From NCBI GenBank assembly GCA_021324445.1, contig JAJPJC010000046.1, positions 1 to 35,640 on the forward strand: 35,640 nucleotides of DNA, written 5' to 3'. Shown piece by piece: positions 15,501 through 23,006 of this stretch. Made by a program: the position numbers and the translations under genes. The notes under the pieces are model-generated. The model had not been told where the DNA came from, did no database searches, and saw nothing but the letters and a program-made list of their open reading frames with translations. Every line of letters begins with the position of its first letter. Position 1 is the stretch's first letter. This stretch comes from Isosphaeraceae bacterium. GTDB lineage: Bacteria; Planctomycetota; Planctomycetia; Isosphaerales; Isosphaeraceae.

Positions 15501-17438
15501 GCCGGCTGCGCCGCCGCCGGCTGCGCCGCCGCCGGCTGCGCCGCCGCCCGTACTGGTGGAGACCGGCGCCAGGTCCTTGTTGCCCGGGCCGCCGGTGTAC
15601 ACATCAGTCCCCGCGGTGACGCGGCCGCGGAACGAGGGGACTGTCGCGTCCACGCCCGTGTCGACCACATCCACGGCGGCGCCCTGGCCATCATAGGGGA
15701 CGCCCAGCGCACGCAGGTCGCTCAGACCGATCAGGCTGCCGCTGGTCGAGTCGGCCAGGTCGGCCGTGGTCTTGAACTGCCAGATCCCCTGGTCATCCGA
15801 GGCATACAGGATGGTCCCGTCCGCCGAGAAGCTGATGCTCAGGGTCGAATGGAGGAAGCTGGTGGCGTCCTGGGCACCCGAGGTGTCGAACCCCTGGGCG
15901 AAGTCCTCGACGACCCCTTCCGGCGTGATCCGGATGATGCGGCCGCCCACGTTGGTCCCGCCGGTGGTATTGCCGCCGGTGATGACCGGGATCACGTTGC
16001 CGGCGGCATCCGTGGTCACGCTGATGACGCCTGGGCCCTGCACGGGTACGGTGATCGGCGACGTCGGGAACGGGGCCAGCGGAGTCACCGTGACATACAA
16101 GCCCGAGGCCAGGTCGCTGACGAACAGGCTGCCGCCATAGGAGGGGGGGTTGGTGACGGTGAAGGTTGTCTTGGTGGTTCCGGTGGTCGTGGTGCTCGCC
16201 GAGGTGAGGTTCACCGACTGCGAGAAGTATCCGTACTGGTCGAAGGCGATGCCGTAGAAGCGGCGGAACAACGTGCTGGCCGCCGGCTGAATATCCAGCG
16301 AGGCGCCGGCTGCCAGGGTGGTGCCGATGCCGATGAGCAGCTCGCCATTGCTCCCCTGCACGCCGCTATAGCCCGGCGCGGCCGGGATGCCCCCCGCGGC
16401 CGGCGTGCCGAAATCGGTGAAGATCGAGTAGACCGGCGAGGGATAATCCGAGTTCGCCGCCGTCAGGCCGACGATCGGCCCGGTGTTGACCAGCGCCGTC
16501 CCCACCGTGTTGAACCGCGTGAGCACGGGGGAGATCACCGCCTGGCCCAGTTCGGTCTGGGTCACGCCGTTGGGCAAGGTGGCGTTGCTGATGACCTGGC
16601 CGGGCGAATAACTGCTCGAATTGAAGTACAGCGCCGCGAACGTGCCCGACGTCGAGCTGATCCCACTGCCGGCGATCATGCCGCTGAGGAACGACTGGTC
16701 CTCCACGGGTGGGACCAGGATGGCCGTGGGATTGAGGTTGAACTTCAACGAGGAGAGCCCGGAGGTCATCTGCACGAAGACGCCCATCAACGTGCCATTG
16801 GGCGCGATCTGGAAGATGATGTTCTTGGAGGGATCGGACCGGTCGACGCTGCTGACGAACATCGACGGCGTGCCGCTGAAGGTCCCCTGCGGGTCGAAGG
16901 TGATGCTGTACCAGTTCACCAGGCCCGTCTCGTTGCCCAGGGAGTTGGCCGCCGGGGTCGACGGGGTGGTATTATTGGTGTCGATCTGGCTGATGACCGT
17001 ATTGAGGTCGAAGAAGACGCTGGTCTTGCCGGTCGCCGGATCGACGCGGTAGATCACGCCCGGCCGGTTGATCGCGTCGGGGTTGCCGCCGGCCCCGCGG
17101 GAGATCGCATAGACGTCGCTGCCGAAGACGCCGCCGGGCCCGGCGGCGATGTTGACGATGTCGCCGCCGAACGAGGAGTTCGGTGTCAGCTCCGCCACGG
17201 ACGTGATGGGAGCGGCCGTGTCCAGCGGCGTGGCCGAGGTATTCTCCGTGACCGTCACCGTCCCCAGAAACGCATTGGTCGGCGTCGGCGCCGCCGTGAA
17301 GGACGCGGTGACGGGGAAGGTCGACACGAACGGTGCCAGCAGGCGACGCTCCTCCAGCGGGACCGGTTTCTCGATCTGGAGGTCACGACGAGGCCGCTGC
17401 GCTGGGCCGCGCGCCCGCGGTCGGGATGGCTGAGACAT
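12555..17438 (-). CDS. Giant secreted subtilase-family (S8) serine protease with Gly/Thr linkers and EF-hand
   Basis: This is a 1,627-residue protein starting at ATG 17438 (GGAG 8 bp upstream). The N-terminus is Arg/Pro-rich and then carries LEERRLLAP, the short motif seen near the N-terminus of planctomycete exported proteins. Residues 40-560 are beta-rich and propeller-like (YRVDPATGKTSVFFDLN). The catalytic triad is complete: Asp593 (VDVVDTGVD), His665 (DGHGTPVAG) and Ser1048 (GTSMSAAIV). The 380 residues between His and Ser are swollen by Gly/Thr linkers. A single EF-hand-like loop, DTNHDGVITAQEL, lies near residue 1175. The C-terminal 250 residues are Pro/Thr/Ala-rich with TPTPAP repeats, ending in a basic segment (KKAAPAKKSSNFW). 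It is likely an extracellular or surface protease. It is monocistronic as far as can be seen. Confidence 0.9.
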   Translation of the reverse strand: MSQPSRPRARGPAQRPRRDLQIEKPVPLEERRLLAPFVSTFPVTASFTAAPTPTNAFLGTVTVTENTSATPLDTAAPITSVAELTPNSSFGGDIVNIAAGPGGVFGSDVYAISRGAGGNPDAINRPGVIYRVDPATGKTSVFFDLNTVISQIDTNNTTPSTPAANSLGNETGLVNWYSITFDPQGTFSGTPSMFVSSVDRSDPSKNIIFQIAPNGTLMGVFVQMTSGLSSLKFNLNPTAILVPPVEDQSFLSGMIAGSGISSTSGTFAALYFNSSSYSPGQVISNATLPNGVTQTELGQAVISPVLTRFNTVGTALVNTGPIVGLTAANSDYPSPVYSIFTDFGTPAAGGIPAAPGYSGVQGSNGELLIGIGTTLAAGASLDIQPAASTLFRRFYGIAFDQYGYFSQSVNLTSASTTTTGTTKTTFTVTNPPSYGGSLFVSDLASGLYVTVTPLAPFPTSPITVPVQGPGVISVTTDAAGNVIPVITGGNTTGGTNVGGRIIRITPEGVVEDFAQGFDTSGAQDATSFLHSTLSISFSADGTILYASDDQGIWQFKTTADLADSTSGSLIGLSDLRALGVPYDGQGAAVDVVDTGVDATVPSFRGRVTAGTDVYTGGPGNKDLAPVSTSTGGGAAGGGAAGGGAAGGAGTTATTGQAILSTLDGHGTPVAGVIAQFVPQITIVPIDIFSPFGGGFSPVTLSFSSSTSTGGTGGTGGVGGTGGTGGTGTSGVSAISGTSNDSQATSNTLYNGLQFAIIHPYVNDPVRPGKVDRVIAATFAFGTTTTFATEQGAYQDYPQEVVSLKNQFHKFRKLGIAPIAATGEFGNPLGNLAPSITTTTGGTGTGGGTGGGTGTGGGTGTGGTGAATFQLPVTNNAANIAVGDVNGIALPAILNEVISVTGVYSFPFINTPSTAPIDTPTGVIPFPAGPILLFGSLLTIGGTASTGTGGTGGTGTGGTGGTGTGGTTTATGIIANAELLSAADFELWADRIPGSVNRNITTDFAAPAFNVPTFKRQAITLSSTTTGTTSTSTTVNPADHMTFTQVGTSMSAAIVTGSYALVSSALNYWTALAQGNGYTADAYLTTPVGVDSLNFGKHPFKNLAAWNTPDGINGILAYTAVPATDANDGQTVATPPNLQNSTAFRSFARVSVSNAIAAIEGYIAINYLEKHHDFPLIDTNHDGVITAQELQNFTDNAASMGVPEAGAMAALLGGTGTYGPVQPGLNNEVFNENPDQPGAEQRRFNFFDYAANGTLNGGITINQLKMLGKTLLPSPDAYTIIDRQRASRNAFLLAPTTPRNFVDLRHYLPDAVFVPRSKVARYRNLSPANLDVQRGLVPGTYFPLYTLFDPPTSSAATSPGPATQNQVIGMTKVANVQGQNVTVDYMVTTVPASTPTPTPAATPGSTSGAGTTTPTPTSTAAASGTTTGSATTTGSATTTPSPTASTSAAPTNPQAALDQLVAMANQGGSSASTGSSATTGSTAQPTPTTTSTAQLPISQLPISQPTVSQPSIAPLPLSPQGTLTPTTTPPTTPTPTPTPAPTPTPAPTPTPAPTPTPASTTTPTATPAPTPAPMVSTSPTPTPSPSSTTAASTAQAQQPSLIAKKAAPAKKSSNFWDQLWTNIKKPFT
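12712..12860. repeat. Tandem repeat encoding TPTPAP tail of the subtilase
   Basis: The region is built of GGCGTGGGT/GCCGGCGTC hexamer-type units that encode alternating Thr-Pro and Ala-Pro on the minus strand. Such tracts usually form extended wall-spanning or stalk-like linkers and vary in length between strains by slippage. Confidence 0.7.
14541..14607. repeat. GCCGGTGCC-type minisatellite inside the subtilase domain
   Basis: Two near-perfect units containing GTGCCGCCGGTCCCACCC encode Gly-Thr-Gly-Gly-Thr-Gly on the minus strand. It lies between the His and Ser catalytic residues, so it is an insertion in a surface loop of the S8 fold. Length changes in multiples of three would be tolerated. 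Confidence 0.7.
14847..14923. repeat. CCGGTGCCGCCG minisatellite inside the subtilase domain
   Basis: Repeats of CCGGTGCCG and CCGCCGGTG encode a Gly/Thr-rich linker (GGGTGGGTGTGG type). Like the tract at 14541-14607 it is an in-frame insertion in the catalytic domain. Confidence 0.7.
15253..15319. repeat. GCCGCCGGT 9-bp tandem repeat inside the subtilase domain
   Basis: About seven copies of the 9-mer GTGCCGCCG encode consecutive Gly-Gly-Thr triplets. The tract lies just after the catalytic His segment. Its codon-level uniformity suggests recent slippage expansion. Confidence 0.75.
15499..15549. repeat. 15-bp tandem repeat between catalytic Asp and His of the subtilase
   Basis: Three near-identical copies of CCGGCTGCGCCGCCG encode GGGAA repeats. 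The tract separates the Asp593 and His665 segments. Confidence 0.75.
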
Positions 17439-17759
17439 TCCATTATCTCCTAACGCTTGACTCGTCCGTCCTGGACCGAGGCCGAGACGCCCGGCAATTC
17501 CCAATATCGGCGCCCACGGCGCACCAAGATGAGTCGAAACACGCGGCGCAATCGCCGGCATCGACAAGACCTGCACGCGCGGACTGGCCGGTTCTAGTCA
17601 CAAAATCGGTCAAAACCGGCGGCGACGATCAGCCAAAGACCCCGTAAATCCGGAAAATCCGCGCCGCGACCCCGATCCAGGCCGGTCCCACGCCGGGAAT
17701 TCCGCCGCGCGGCGCCGCCGGCCCGCTCCGACCAGGTCTCCCAGCCGTCCGGTCAAGGA
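17439..17759. other. Intergenic region upstream of the subtilase
   Basis: These 321 bp lie between the ABC permease stop and the subtilase start, both on the minus strand. There is no convincing gene. The stretch holds the subtilase leader and ribosome site (GGAG at about 17447-17450) and a short palindromic patch, CGGTCAAAACCGG, at about 17605-17620. The subtilase promoter should be here, but I cannot place it with confidence. Confidence 0.4.
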
Positions 17760-19514
17760 TCAGAACTCCATCCGTTGGAAGGCTTTGATGCCGATGCGCA
17801 GGGGGACGATCGTGCCGATGGCGCCGATGGCGAGGCTCGTGAGGATGGCCAGACTCAGCCAGAACCGAAAGCCGCTGTGCGAGAGGGCCAGCCGGGTCGA
17901 GTCCGGGTGTTCCTGGCCCAGGAAATAGAGGTGGCACGGCACGGCCAGGGCCGTCACGATCGCGAAGATGAAGACCAGGCTGACCAGGAGGTTCAGGGTG
18001 CCGCCGAAACCCACCGCGATCTTCGACGGGTCGCTCTCCCGCAGGTTGGGCAGCCGGGCGCCCAGGCCCACACTGATCCCCGAGAGCCCCAGGCACAGCA
18101 CCAGCACCATGGCCACGTGCAGCGCGATCATCACCGGACTCATCCCCAGCATCAGGTCGCTGAGGAAGACCAGGATCTCCGTCGCCCCCAGCGAGATCCC
18201 CACCGAGAAGGCGAACTTGCCCCAGAGGATCTGCTCGCGCCGCAACGGCAGCAGGCCCAGCACCCAGAAGTTGCGGCGTTCCAGCGAGAGCAACGGGAAG
18301 ATGAACCGGCTGGTGAACGTCGAGAGGATCAGCGCGGTCACCGACAGGTTGAGGAAGCTGACGAGGTTGCGCCACGACGGACTCTGGACCGCGTATCCCA
18401 GCCGGGGGATGTTCAGGAAGTAGAAGGCCAGGAGTCCGAAGAAGATCAGGAACTGGGACCACTGGGCCGGGTCACGGCGGAAGGTCCGCAGGTCCTTGAG
18501 GATCAGCAGGCGGACCGGTCGCGGCAGGAAGACCAAGAGGCGGTGGAAGAACGCGTCGAGGGCGTACAGGCCGACCCGGCGCCGGGCCGACCGCCCCCCC
18601 TGCACGCGGTTGTACCCCCGAAAGTACAGGTCGCGGGCCATGGCGGCCGCCGCCAGGTAACCGAGCCCGCCATGGGCCGAGAGCACCATCAGGTAGTAGC
18701 CCGCACGCCACCAGTCGCCATGCGCCGCGGCCAGCAAGCCCGCCGACATCCATCGGCTGGGCCAGAGGGGATGCTGGCAAAACGCCAGGCGGTTCTGCAC
18801 GCTGCTCAACCAGTCGCTGGAGAGCGTCTCGCCCGGCGTCCGCCACAGGCCGACCCCCATCGGCACCAGCGCGGCCAGCAGCCCGGTCACGGCCGCCGCC
18901 AGGACGAACTTCTGCCGCCGCGGGAAGAGGTTGGCCACCGCGATGGCCGCGATCGCCCCCAGACTCCCCGCCAGCAGGACGAACGACAGCAGGTAGACCA
19001 GGAACATCGCGTAGAACGCCACCGGGGCCCTCGCCGTCAGACCGTAGGCGACCATCAGCGGGCTCCCCAGCAGGAAGAAGCCCCAGCTCGAGAGTCCGAC
19101 CGCCTCAGCAAACTTGTAGGCGAAGATCCGGTCGGTCGTGGCCGGAGTCGTCAGCAGGTAGGCCGCCTCGCGCGAATGGAACAAGGCCGTGTACGTGATG
19201 ATCCCCGTCGAGAAGAACAGCATCACGAGGATCGACAGGAAGAACATGCTGAAGAGCGACTCGAAGATCCCGTTGAACAGCTCGTCATTCATCCCGATGA
19301 ACTCGAACCCGCCCAGGAACAGCGCGAACAGGCCCAGCCAGAAGATGGCGCTGCAGATCAGGATCATGGACATCCGCAGTCGCGAGCCCGAGAGCAGCGA
19401 GCGGACCGTGTTCCGCGTCAGGCACCAGCGGAGCTGCCGCAGCGCGCGCGCCGTCTGGTCGGCCGGGATCGGGGGGAGCGTCAGCGGCTTCGGTTCCGGG
19501 AGGGCGAGACTCAT
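17760..19514 (-). CDS. ABC transporter permease
   Basis: This is a 584-residue integral membrane protein with about twelve hydrophobic helices, in two halves separated by a soluble stretch near residues 225-340. Early helices include MILICSAIFWLGLFALFLGG and MFFLSILVMLFFSTGIITY; the second half begins after LLILKDLRTFRRDPAQW. It fits the family of large two-halved ABC-2-like exporter permeases. Its ATG overlaps the ATPase stop as ATGA, so the two are translationally coupled and should form one transporter. Substrate is unknown. The N-terminal 50 residues are cytoplasmic and Pro-rich. The assignment as a permease rests on hydropathy and on the coupled ATPase. Confidence 0.88.
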   Translation of the reverse strand: MSLALPEPKPLTLPPIPADQTARALRQLRWCLTRNTVRSLLSGSRLRMSMILICSAIFWLGLFALFLGGFEFIGMNDELFNGIFESLFSMFFLSILVMLFFSTGIITYTALFHSREAAYLLTTPATTDRIFAYKFAEAVGLSSWGFFLLGSPLMVAYGLTARAPVAFYAMFLVYLLSFVLLAGSLGAIAAIAVANLFPRRQKFVLAAAVTGLLAALVPMGVGLWRTPGETLSSDWLSSVQNRLAFCQHPLWPSRWMSAGLLAAAHGDWWRAGYYLMVLSAHGGLGYLAAAAMARDLYFRGYNRVQGGRSARRRVGLYALDAFFHRLLVFLPRPVRLLILKDLRTFRRDPAQWSQFLIFFGLLAFYFLNIPRLGYAVQSPSWRNLVSFLNLSVTALILSTFTSRFIFPLLSLERRNFWVLGLLPLRREQILWGKFAFSVGISLGATEILVFLSDLMLGMSPVMIALHVAMVLVLCLGLSGISVGLGARLPNLRESDPSKIAVGFGGTLNLLVSLVFIFAIVTALAVPCHLYFLGQEHPDSTRLALSHSGFRFWLSLAILTSLAIGAIGTIVPLRIGIKAFQRMEF

Positions 19515-20296
19515 CGCGATAACCTGGGAGAATCCAGCTCCGGCTCGGACTCGGACGGGAGCGACCCAGTGGCCGCCGGCCGTTGGTCTCCGGTCAGCTT
19601 CAGGAAGAGGTCCTCAAGCGGACCGTGGTGCTGCACCTGGCGGCGGAGCTGATCGAGCGTGCCGGTCGCCAGCATGCGGCCGCGGTCGACGATCCCGATC
19701 CGATCGGCCAGTTCCTCGGCGATCGCCAGCAGATGGGTCGACATCAACACGGTGCAACCCGACCGCGCCTGGGACACGAACAGGTCCTTGACAATCCGGG
19801 CGCTGCGGGGGTCCAGTCCCACCAGGGGCTCGTCGACCACCAGGATCGTGGGGTCGTGCACCAGCGCCGCGGCGAAGACGACCCGCTGCTTCATCCCCTG
19901 CGAGTAATTCTCGCACAGCTCGTCCACGTAGTCGCCCATCTCGAAGGTGTCGATCAGCTCGTGGATCCTCTGGACGGCCCGCCGCCGCTCCAGCCCGTAC
20001 ATCTCCACCACGAACTTGAGGAACTCGCGCCCGGTCAGCTTGTCGTAGAGATACGGCTGATCGGGCACATAGCCCAGGAGCTGGCGCGCCTGCTGGGTCG
20101 CGGCCTCGAAGCCGCCGACCCGCACGCTCCCCGAGTTGGGCGCCAGCAGCCCGCAGATCATCTTGATGGTGGTCGTTTTCCCCGCGCCATTGGGTCCGAG
20201 GAAGGCGAACAGCTCGCCGGGATAAACCTCCAGGTCGAGCCGGTCGACCGCGCACTTGGAGCCAAACCGCTTGGTGACGTTCCGCAGCTCGATCAT
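19511..20296 (-). CDS. ABC transporter ATP-binding protein
   Basis: This is a 261-residue nucleotide-binding subunit with every expected motif: Walker A GPNGAGKTT (34-42), Q-loop Gln in YVPDQ (80), a signature variant YSQGMKQR (131-138), Walker B ILVVDE (151-156), D-loop GLD and the switch His in STHLL (188). It resembles the CcmA/NatA-type subgroup that drives ABC-2 exporters. The C-terminal 40 residues are Pro/Ser-rich and variable. It overlaps by 4 bp with both the upstream membrane-anchored protein and the downstream permease, giving a tight three-gene operon for export or membrane remodelling. Confidence 0.95.
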   Translation of the reverse strand: MIELRNVTKRFGSKCAVDRLDLEVYPGELFAFLGPNGAGKTTTIKMICGLLAPNSGSVRVGGFEAATQQARQLLGYVPDQPYLYDKLTGREFLKFVVEMYGLERRRAVQRIHELIDTFEMGDYVDELCENYSQGMKQRVVFAAALVHDPTILVVDEPLVGLDPRSARIVKDLFVSQARSGCTVLMSTHLLAIAEELADRIGIVDRGRMLATGTLDQLRRQVQHHGPLEDLFLKLTGDQRPAATGSLPSESEPELDSPRLSR

Positions 20297-21162
20297 GGGA
20301 CCCGCCTCCCGGTCGCCGAAGCCGGCGGCGCCACGGTGGACTCCTCCGGCCGCCGCTCCAGGACCAGCCGGACGAACGGGACCGGCACCTCCTGACGCAG
20401 GATGACACCGTCAAGTCGGACCCAGGTGCGCGGCGACATCGAGCCCAGATGCTGCACCACCTCGAACGTCGAGACCGGCTCGCCGTCCCAGTGGATCATC
20501 GTCCGCCGCGCCACCTCCACCCGCACCAGATCCGCCTGCTGGGTGAACGGGTTGATGACCCGCGACTCCCAGCGCTGGCCGACGTGCAGCCCCGGCAGTC
20601 GGTCCAAGGGGCCCAGCACGTCCTGCACGACGCTGCGGGGTTCGTACTCGAAGGAAAAACGCTGATTCAAGATCGGCAGCTTCCCTTGCGAGAGGATCTC
20701 CAGTCGCTTCCCCTTGAGCTGGCCGATGACATGCACCAGCTCGTCGTCCAGCTCCCGCGACCTGACCCCAAGGTCGAGATTGTGCAAGTTCCCCGAGGGG
20801 TCGATCTGGTAGACGCTGTCGATCCGGAGCGGAAAGCTCTCTCGGCTGCTGAAGAGGGTGCCGCGCAGCAAACCGCCGGCGTCGAACTCCACCCGGCTGG
20901 TCATCTCGTACCAGCCGTCGGGTTGGCGCGTGGACGAGGTCACCGCCTCGCCCACGGTCCGGCGGGCCTCGGGCGCCCGGGGGTCATCGATCACCTGGAG
21001 GCTCCAGCGCACCGGCTTGATCGAATCGCCCGCGTACGCGATGGCTCGCAAATCCGGCGGATAACCCAGGGTCAACTCGGGGAGGACGTCCCAGGTCAGC
21101 AGGCAGAACGCGGCGATCGACCAGTAAACCAAGATCACCAGCGAGATCACACGTGAGGGCAT
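20293..21162 (-). CDS. Membrane-anchored unknown protein, first gene of the ABC operon
   Basis: This is a 289-residue protein with an N-terminal signal anchor (VISLVILVYWSIAAFCLLTW) and a beta-rich extracytoplasmic body with no Cys and no recognised catalytic motif. It contains repeated strand-forming segments such as GWYEMTSRVEF and GQRWESRVINPF. Its stop overlaps the ATPase start as ATGA. A periplasmic accessory or substrate-handling subunit of the exporter is the simplest inference; I do not recognise a named family. The C-terminal 25 residues are Pro/Arg-rich. The Gly-rich purine stretch ahead of the ATG (GGGGAGCCAGGGG) may include the ribosome site. Confidence 0.82.
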   Translation of the reverse strand: MPSRVISLVILVYWSIAAFCLLTWDVLPELTLGYPPDLRAIAYAGDSIKPVRWSLQVIDDPRAPEARRTVGEAVTSSTRQPDGWYEMTSRVEFDAGGLLRGTLFSSRESFPLRIDSVYQIDPSGNLHNLDLGVRSRELDDELVHVIGQLKGKRLEILSQGKLPILNQRFSFEYEPRSVVQDVLGPLDRLPGLHVGQRWESRVINPFTQQADLVRVEVARRTMIHWDGEPVSTFEVVQHLGSMSPRTWVRLDGVILRQEVPVPFVRLVLERRPEESTVAPPASATGRRVP

Positions 21163-21724
21163 GGCCCCTGGCTCCCCATCGGCCCGGATTGCTCCTCTCT
21201 TATGCTAAGCGCAACACCGACTCCCAAACAATCTCCCCTCCCGGCGAACTTTCCCTCCCCGCCGATGGCGATTCCCTTCCCAACCCGGCGGCGGCAACCC
21301 CGCCATCACGGGAGAGCGGCCTCATCGGCCCGGTGCAGTCCGGTCCGGAACGCGACCGAACCGAACCACTCGGCTGGCGCGCCGATTGCGTCGTGACTGC
21401 GCGGTCGCGAGCGCGGGGATCACCGAGGAGGTTCTCCAGGCTCGGTGCGGACCGGATCGCTCAGCCCACGAGGGTGGTCCTGGCCGCTGCGTCCGGTCTC
21501 GGTCCCGCCGCGGCCGAATGCTTGCGTCGGGGAGGCTGGATGCGCTCATGCGACCACGGATTCGCAAGACCGGGTTGACCGTCCGAACTGCACGTCGTAT
21601 GCTTGGCGTGAGGTTCGACCACGTCTTCCGCTCGATCCCGACCCTGGGAGACTCCACCTCTCCGCCGACGGGCGCTGGTCGTTTCCCGCCTTGCGTCCCT
21701 CTCACACCTAGATTGGGATGTCAC
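21163..21724. other. Long divergent intergenic region
   Basis: These 562 bp separate the minus-strand ABC operon from a plus-strand gene. Reading frames here are open in several phases but show Arg/Ser-rich, low-quality protein with no conserved motif, so I call it non-coding. It should hold two divergent promoters. I see no strong hairpin, repeat or RNA gene. Confidence 0.4.
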
Positions 21725-22519
21725 ATGCGCAAAGTGTCCAAGCGGTGGCTCTGGGTCGGCACCCTGATGGTGGTCCTGGCCGCGAGTCCGGCGGCGGTCT
21801 GGCTCTCGCTGACCTACGAGCCCTCCTATTATCGTGCCATGGTCCTCCAGTCGCGAGAACAGCGCGCCGGGCAGGCTCGGAAGTTCGTGGCCCAGAGCCT
21901 CCAGCTCCGAAACGACATCTGCAATGAGCCGAGCTGGGAGGCTGTCTTCACCGATCAAGAAGTCAACGCCTGGCTGGCCGAGGACCTGGTCACGCACTTT
22001 GCCGACCAGCTCCCGCCGGAAGTCCACGAGCCCCGCGTGTTGTTCGAGCTGGATCGGATCATCCTGGCCTTCCAGTTGCGGCAGGGGGGAATCCATTCGG
22101 TGATCACCGTGGTCGCCCGGCCGCGCGTGCCGGAGGGGAATACCGTCGAGCTGACCTTGGAGAAGATCCGGGCGGGCATCCTGCCGGTCCCCGCCGACAA
22201 TGTCCTCGACCGGATCATCGAGTACGCGCGCTGCCAGGGCATTGACGTGGAGTGGACCCGCCGGGACGGTTATCCGGTGGTCCTGCTCCGCTACACGCCG
22301 ATTGTCGACCGCGATGACGTCCGCCTCGAAGGGCTCCAGATCCGCGCCGGCCAGATCCGCCTGGCCGGCCGCTCCGACCGCACCAAGGGGGAATTCCACC
22401 GCCCGACCTTGCCCTCCCGCAAGGTGCTTCAGTCGAAATTCCCCAGGCGGAAGACCCAGGAGGACGCTCCGTCGGATCTCGCCCCCACCTGGCACAACAC
22501 GACCTCCCCGACCAGTTGA
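21725..22519 (+). CDS. Membrane-anchored unknown protein
   Basis: This is a 264-residue protein. ATG at 21725 begins a signal anchor (RWLWVGTLMVVLAASPAAVWL), which makes it a better start than in-frame codons further upstream. The body has mixed alpha/beta character with segments FTDQEVNAWLAEDLVTHF and LDRIILAFQLRQGGIHSVIT. This resembles small periplasmic or cell-envelope proteins of unknown function in planctomycetes, but I cannot name a family. The last 30 codons overlap antisense with the convergent LigD-type gene, and that part of the protein is low-quality sequence, so the functional domain probably ends near residue 235. Confidence 0.75.
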   Translation: MRKVSKRWLWVGTLMVVLAASPAAVWLSLTYEPSYYRAMVLQSREQRAGQARKFVAQSLQLRNDICNEPSWEAVFTDQEVNAWLAEDLVTHFADQLPPEVHEPRVLFELDRIILAFQLRQGGIHSVITVVARPRVPEGNTVELTLEKIRAGILPVPADNVLDRIIEYARCQGIDVEWTRRDGYPVVLLRYTPIVDRDDVRLEGLQIRAGQIRLAGRSDRTKGEFHRPTLPSRKVLQSKFPRRKTQEDAPSDLAPTWHNTTSPTS

Positions 22520-22794
22520 GAACCTTGCAAGCGGACATGCACCAGGTGGTCCCCCCACGCCACCGCAGAGTAGGTGCCGGCGTCGATCCTCCGCACCGTG
22601 CCCCGATTGCCCGAGACTGCCCCCTCGTAGTCCAGATAGAGCCGCCGGTGATCGGGCAGAGCCCGAGCCGGCAGGTCGGTCCCGGCCACGAGGGGCGCGT
22701 CGATGGCCCAGGTCCGCAGAACCTCTCCGTCTTCCAGCATGAAGTCCCAATGCACGCCGTCCCAGGTGTGCTCGAGCAGGACGAATCGGGGCAT
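22429..22794 (-). CDS. Stand-alone LigD-type 3'-phosphoesterase domain protein
   Basis: This is a 121-residue single-domain protein matching the DNA ligase D 3'-phosphoesterase fold: RFVLLEHTWDGVHWDFMLED, with the His and acidic metal ligands in EHxWxGxHWDFMLE, then LRTWAI, a strand-rich middle (HRRLYLDYEGAVSG) and a C-terminal GEVVL/SWVFRL. In LigD this domain trims 3' ends during non-homologous end joining; small free-standing versions are common in planctomycetes. There is no ligase, polymerase or Ku nearby. Its 3' end overlaps the convergent gene by 91 bp. Confidence 0.82.
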   Translation of the reverse strand: MPRFVLLEHTWDGVHWDFMLEDGEVLRTWAIDAPLVAGTDLPARALPDHRRLYLDYEGAVSGNRGTVRRIDAGTYSAVAWGDHLVHVRLQGSQLVGEVVLCQVGARSDGASSWVFRLGNFD

Positions 22795-22917
22795 CTCTGG
22801 AGCTCCTCAGGGAAGCCTACCGGCACGGACCCGCCCGTCAAGACTCGCGATGCGGGTTCGCCGCGGCGTCGGACCGCTCCAGGGGCGCAAATGCCGGCGA
22901 CCGCCGCTGGGGAGGAC

Positions 22918-22946
22918 TTCCGCAGCCCGGTGCTCGACCCGATAAT
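22918..22946 (+). promoter_or_regulatory. Candidate promoter for glutamine synthetase
   Basis: TTCCGC (22918-22923) and GATAAT (22941-22946) are separated by 17 bp, and the -10-like box is close to consensus. The start codon lies 60 bp downstream. The -35 match is weak and no NtrC- or GlnR-type site was recognised. Confidence 0.3.
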
Positions 22947-23006
22947 GGTCAATCGCGCCCGGCCGCACGCGCGGCACGCGCTCCAGCGATCAGGAGACAA
23001 TCTGCG

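Noticed and set aside
12471..17453. Two very long plus-strand frames (960 and 669 codons)
   Set aside because: They are antisense to the subtilase and reflect its repeats; the catalytic triad fixes the real strand and frame.
17775..19652. 625-codon plus-strand open frame
   Set aside because: It is antisense to the ABC permease and extremely charged (Gln/Arg/Glu/His), the typical shadow of hydrophobic codons.
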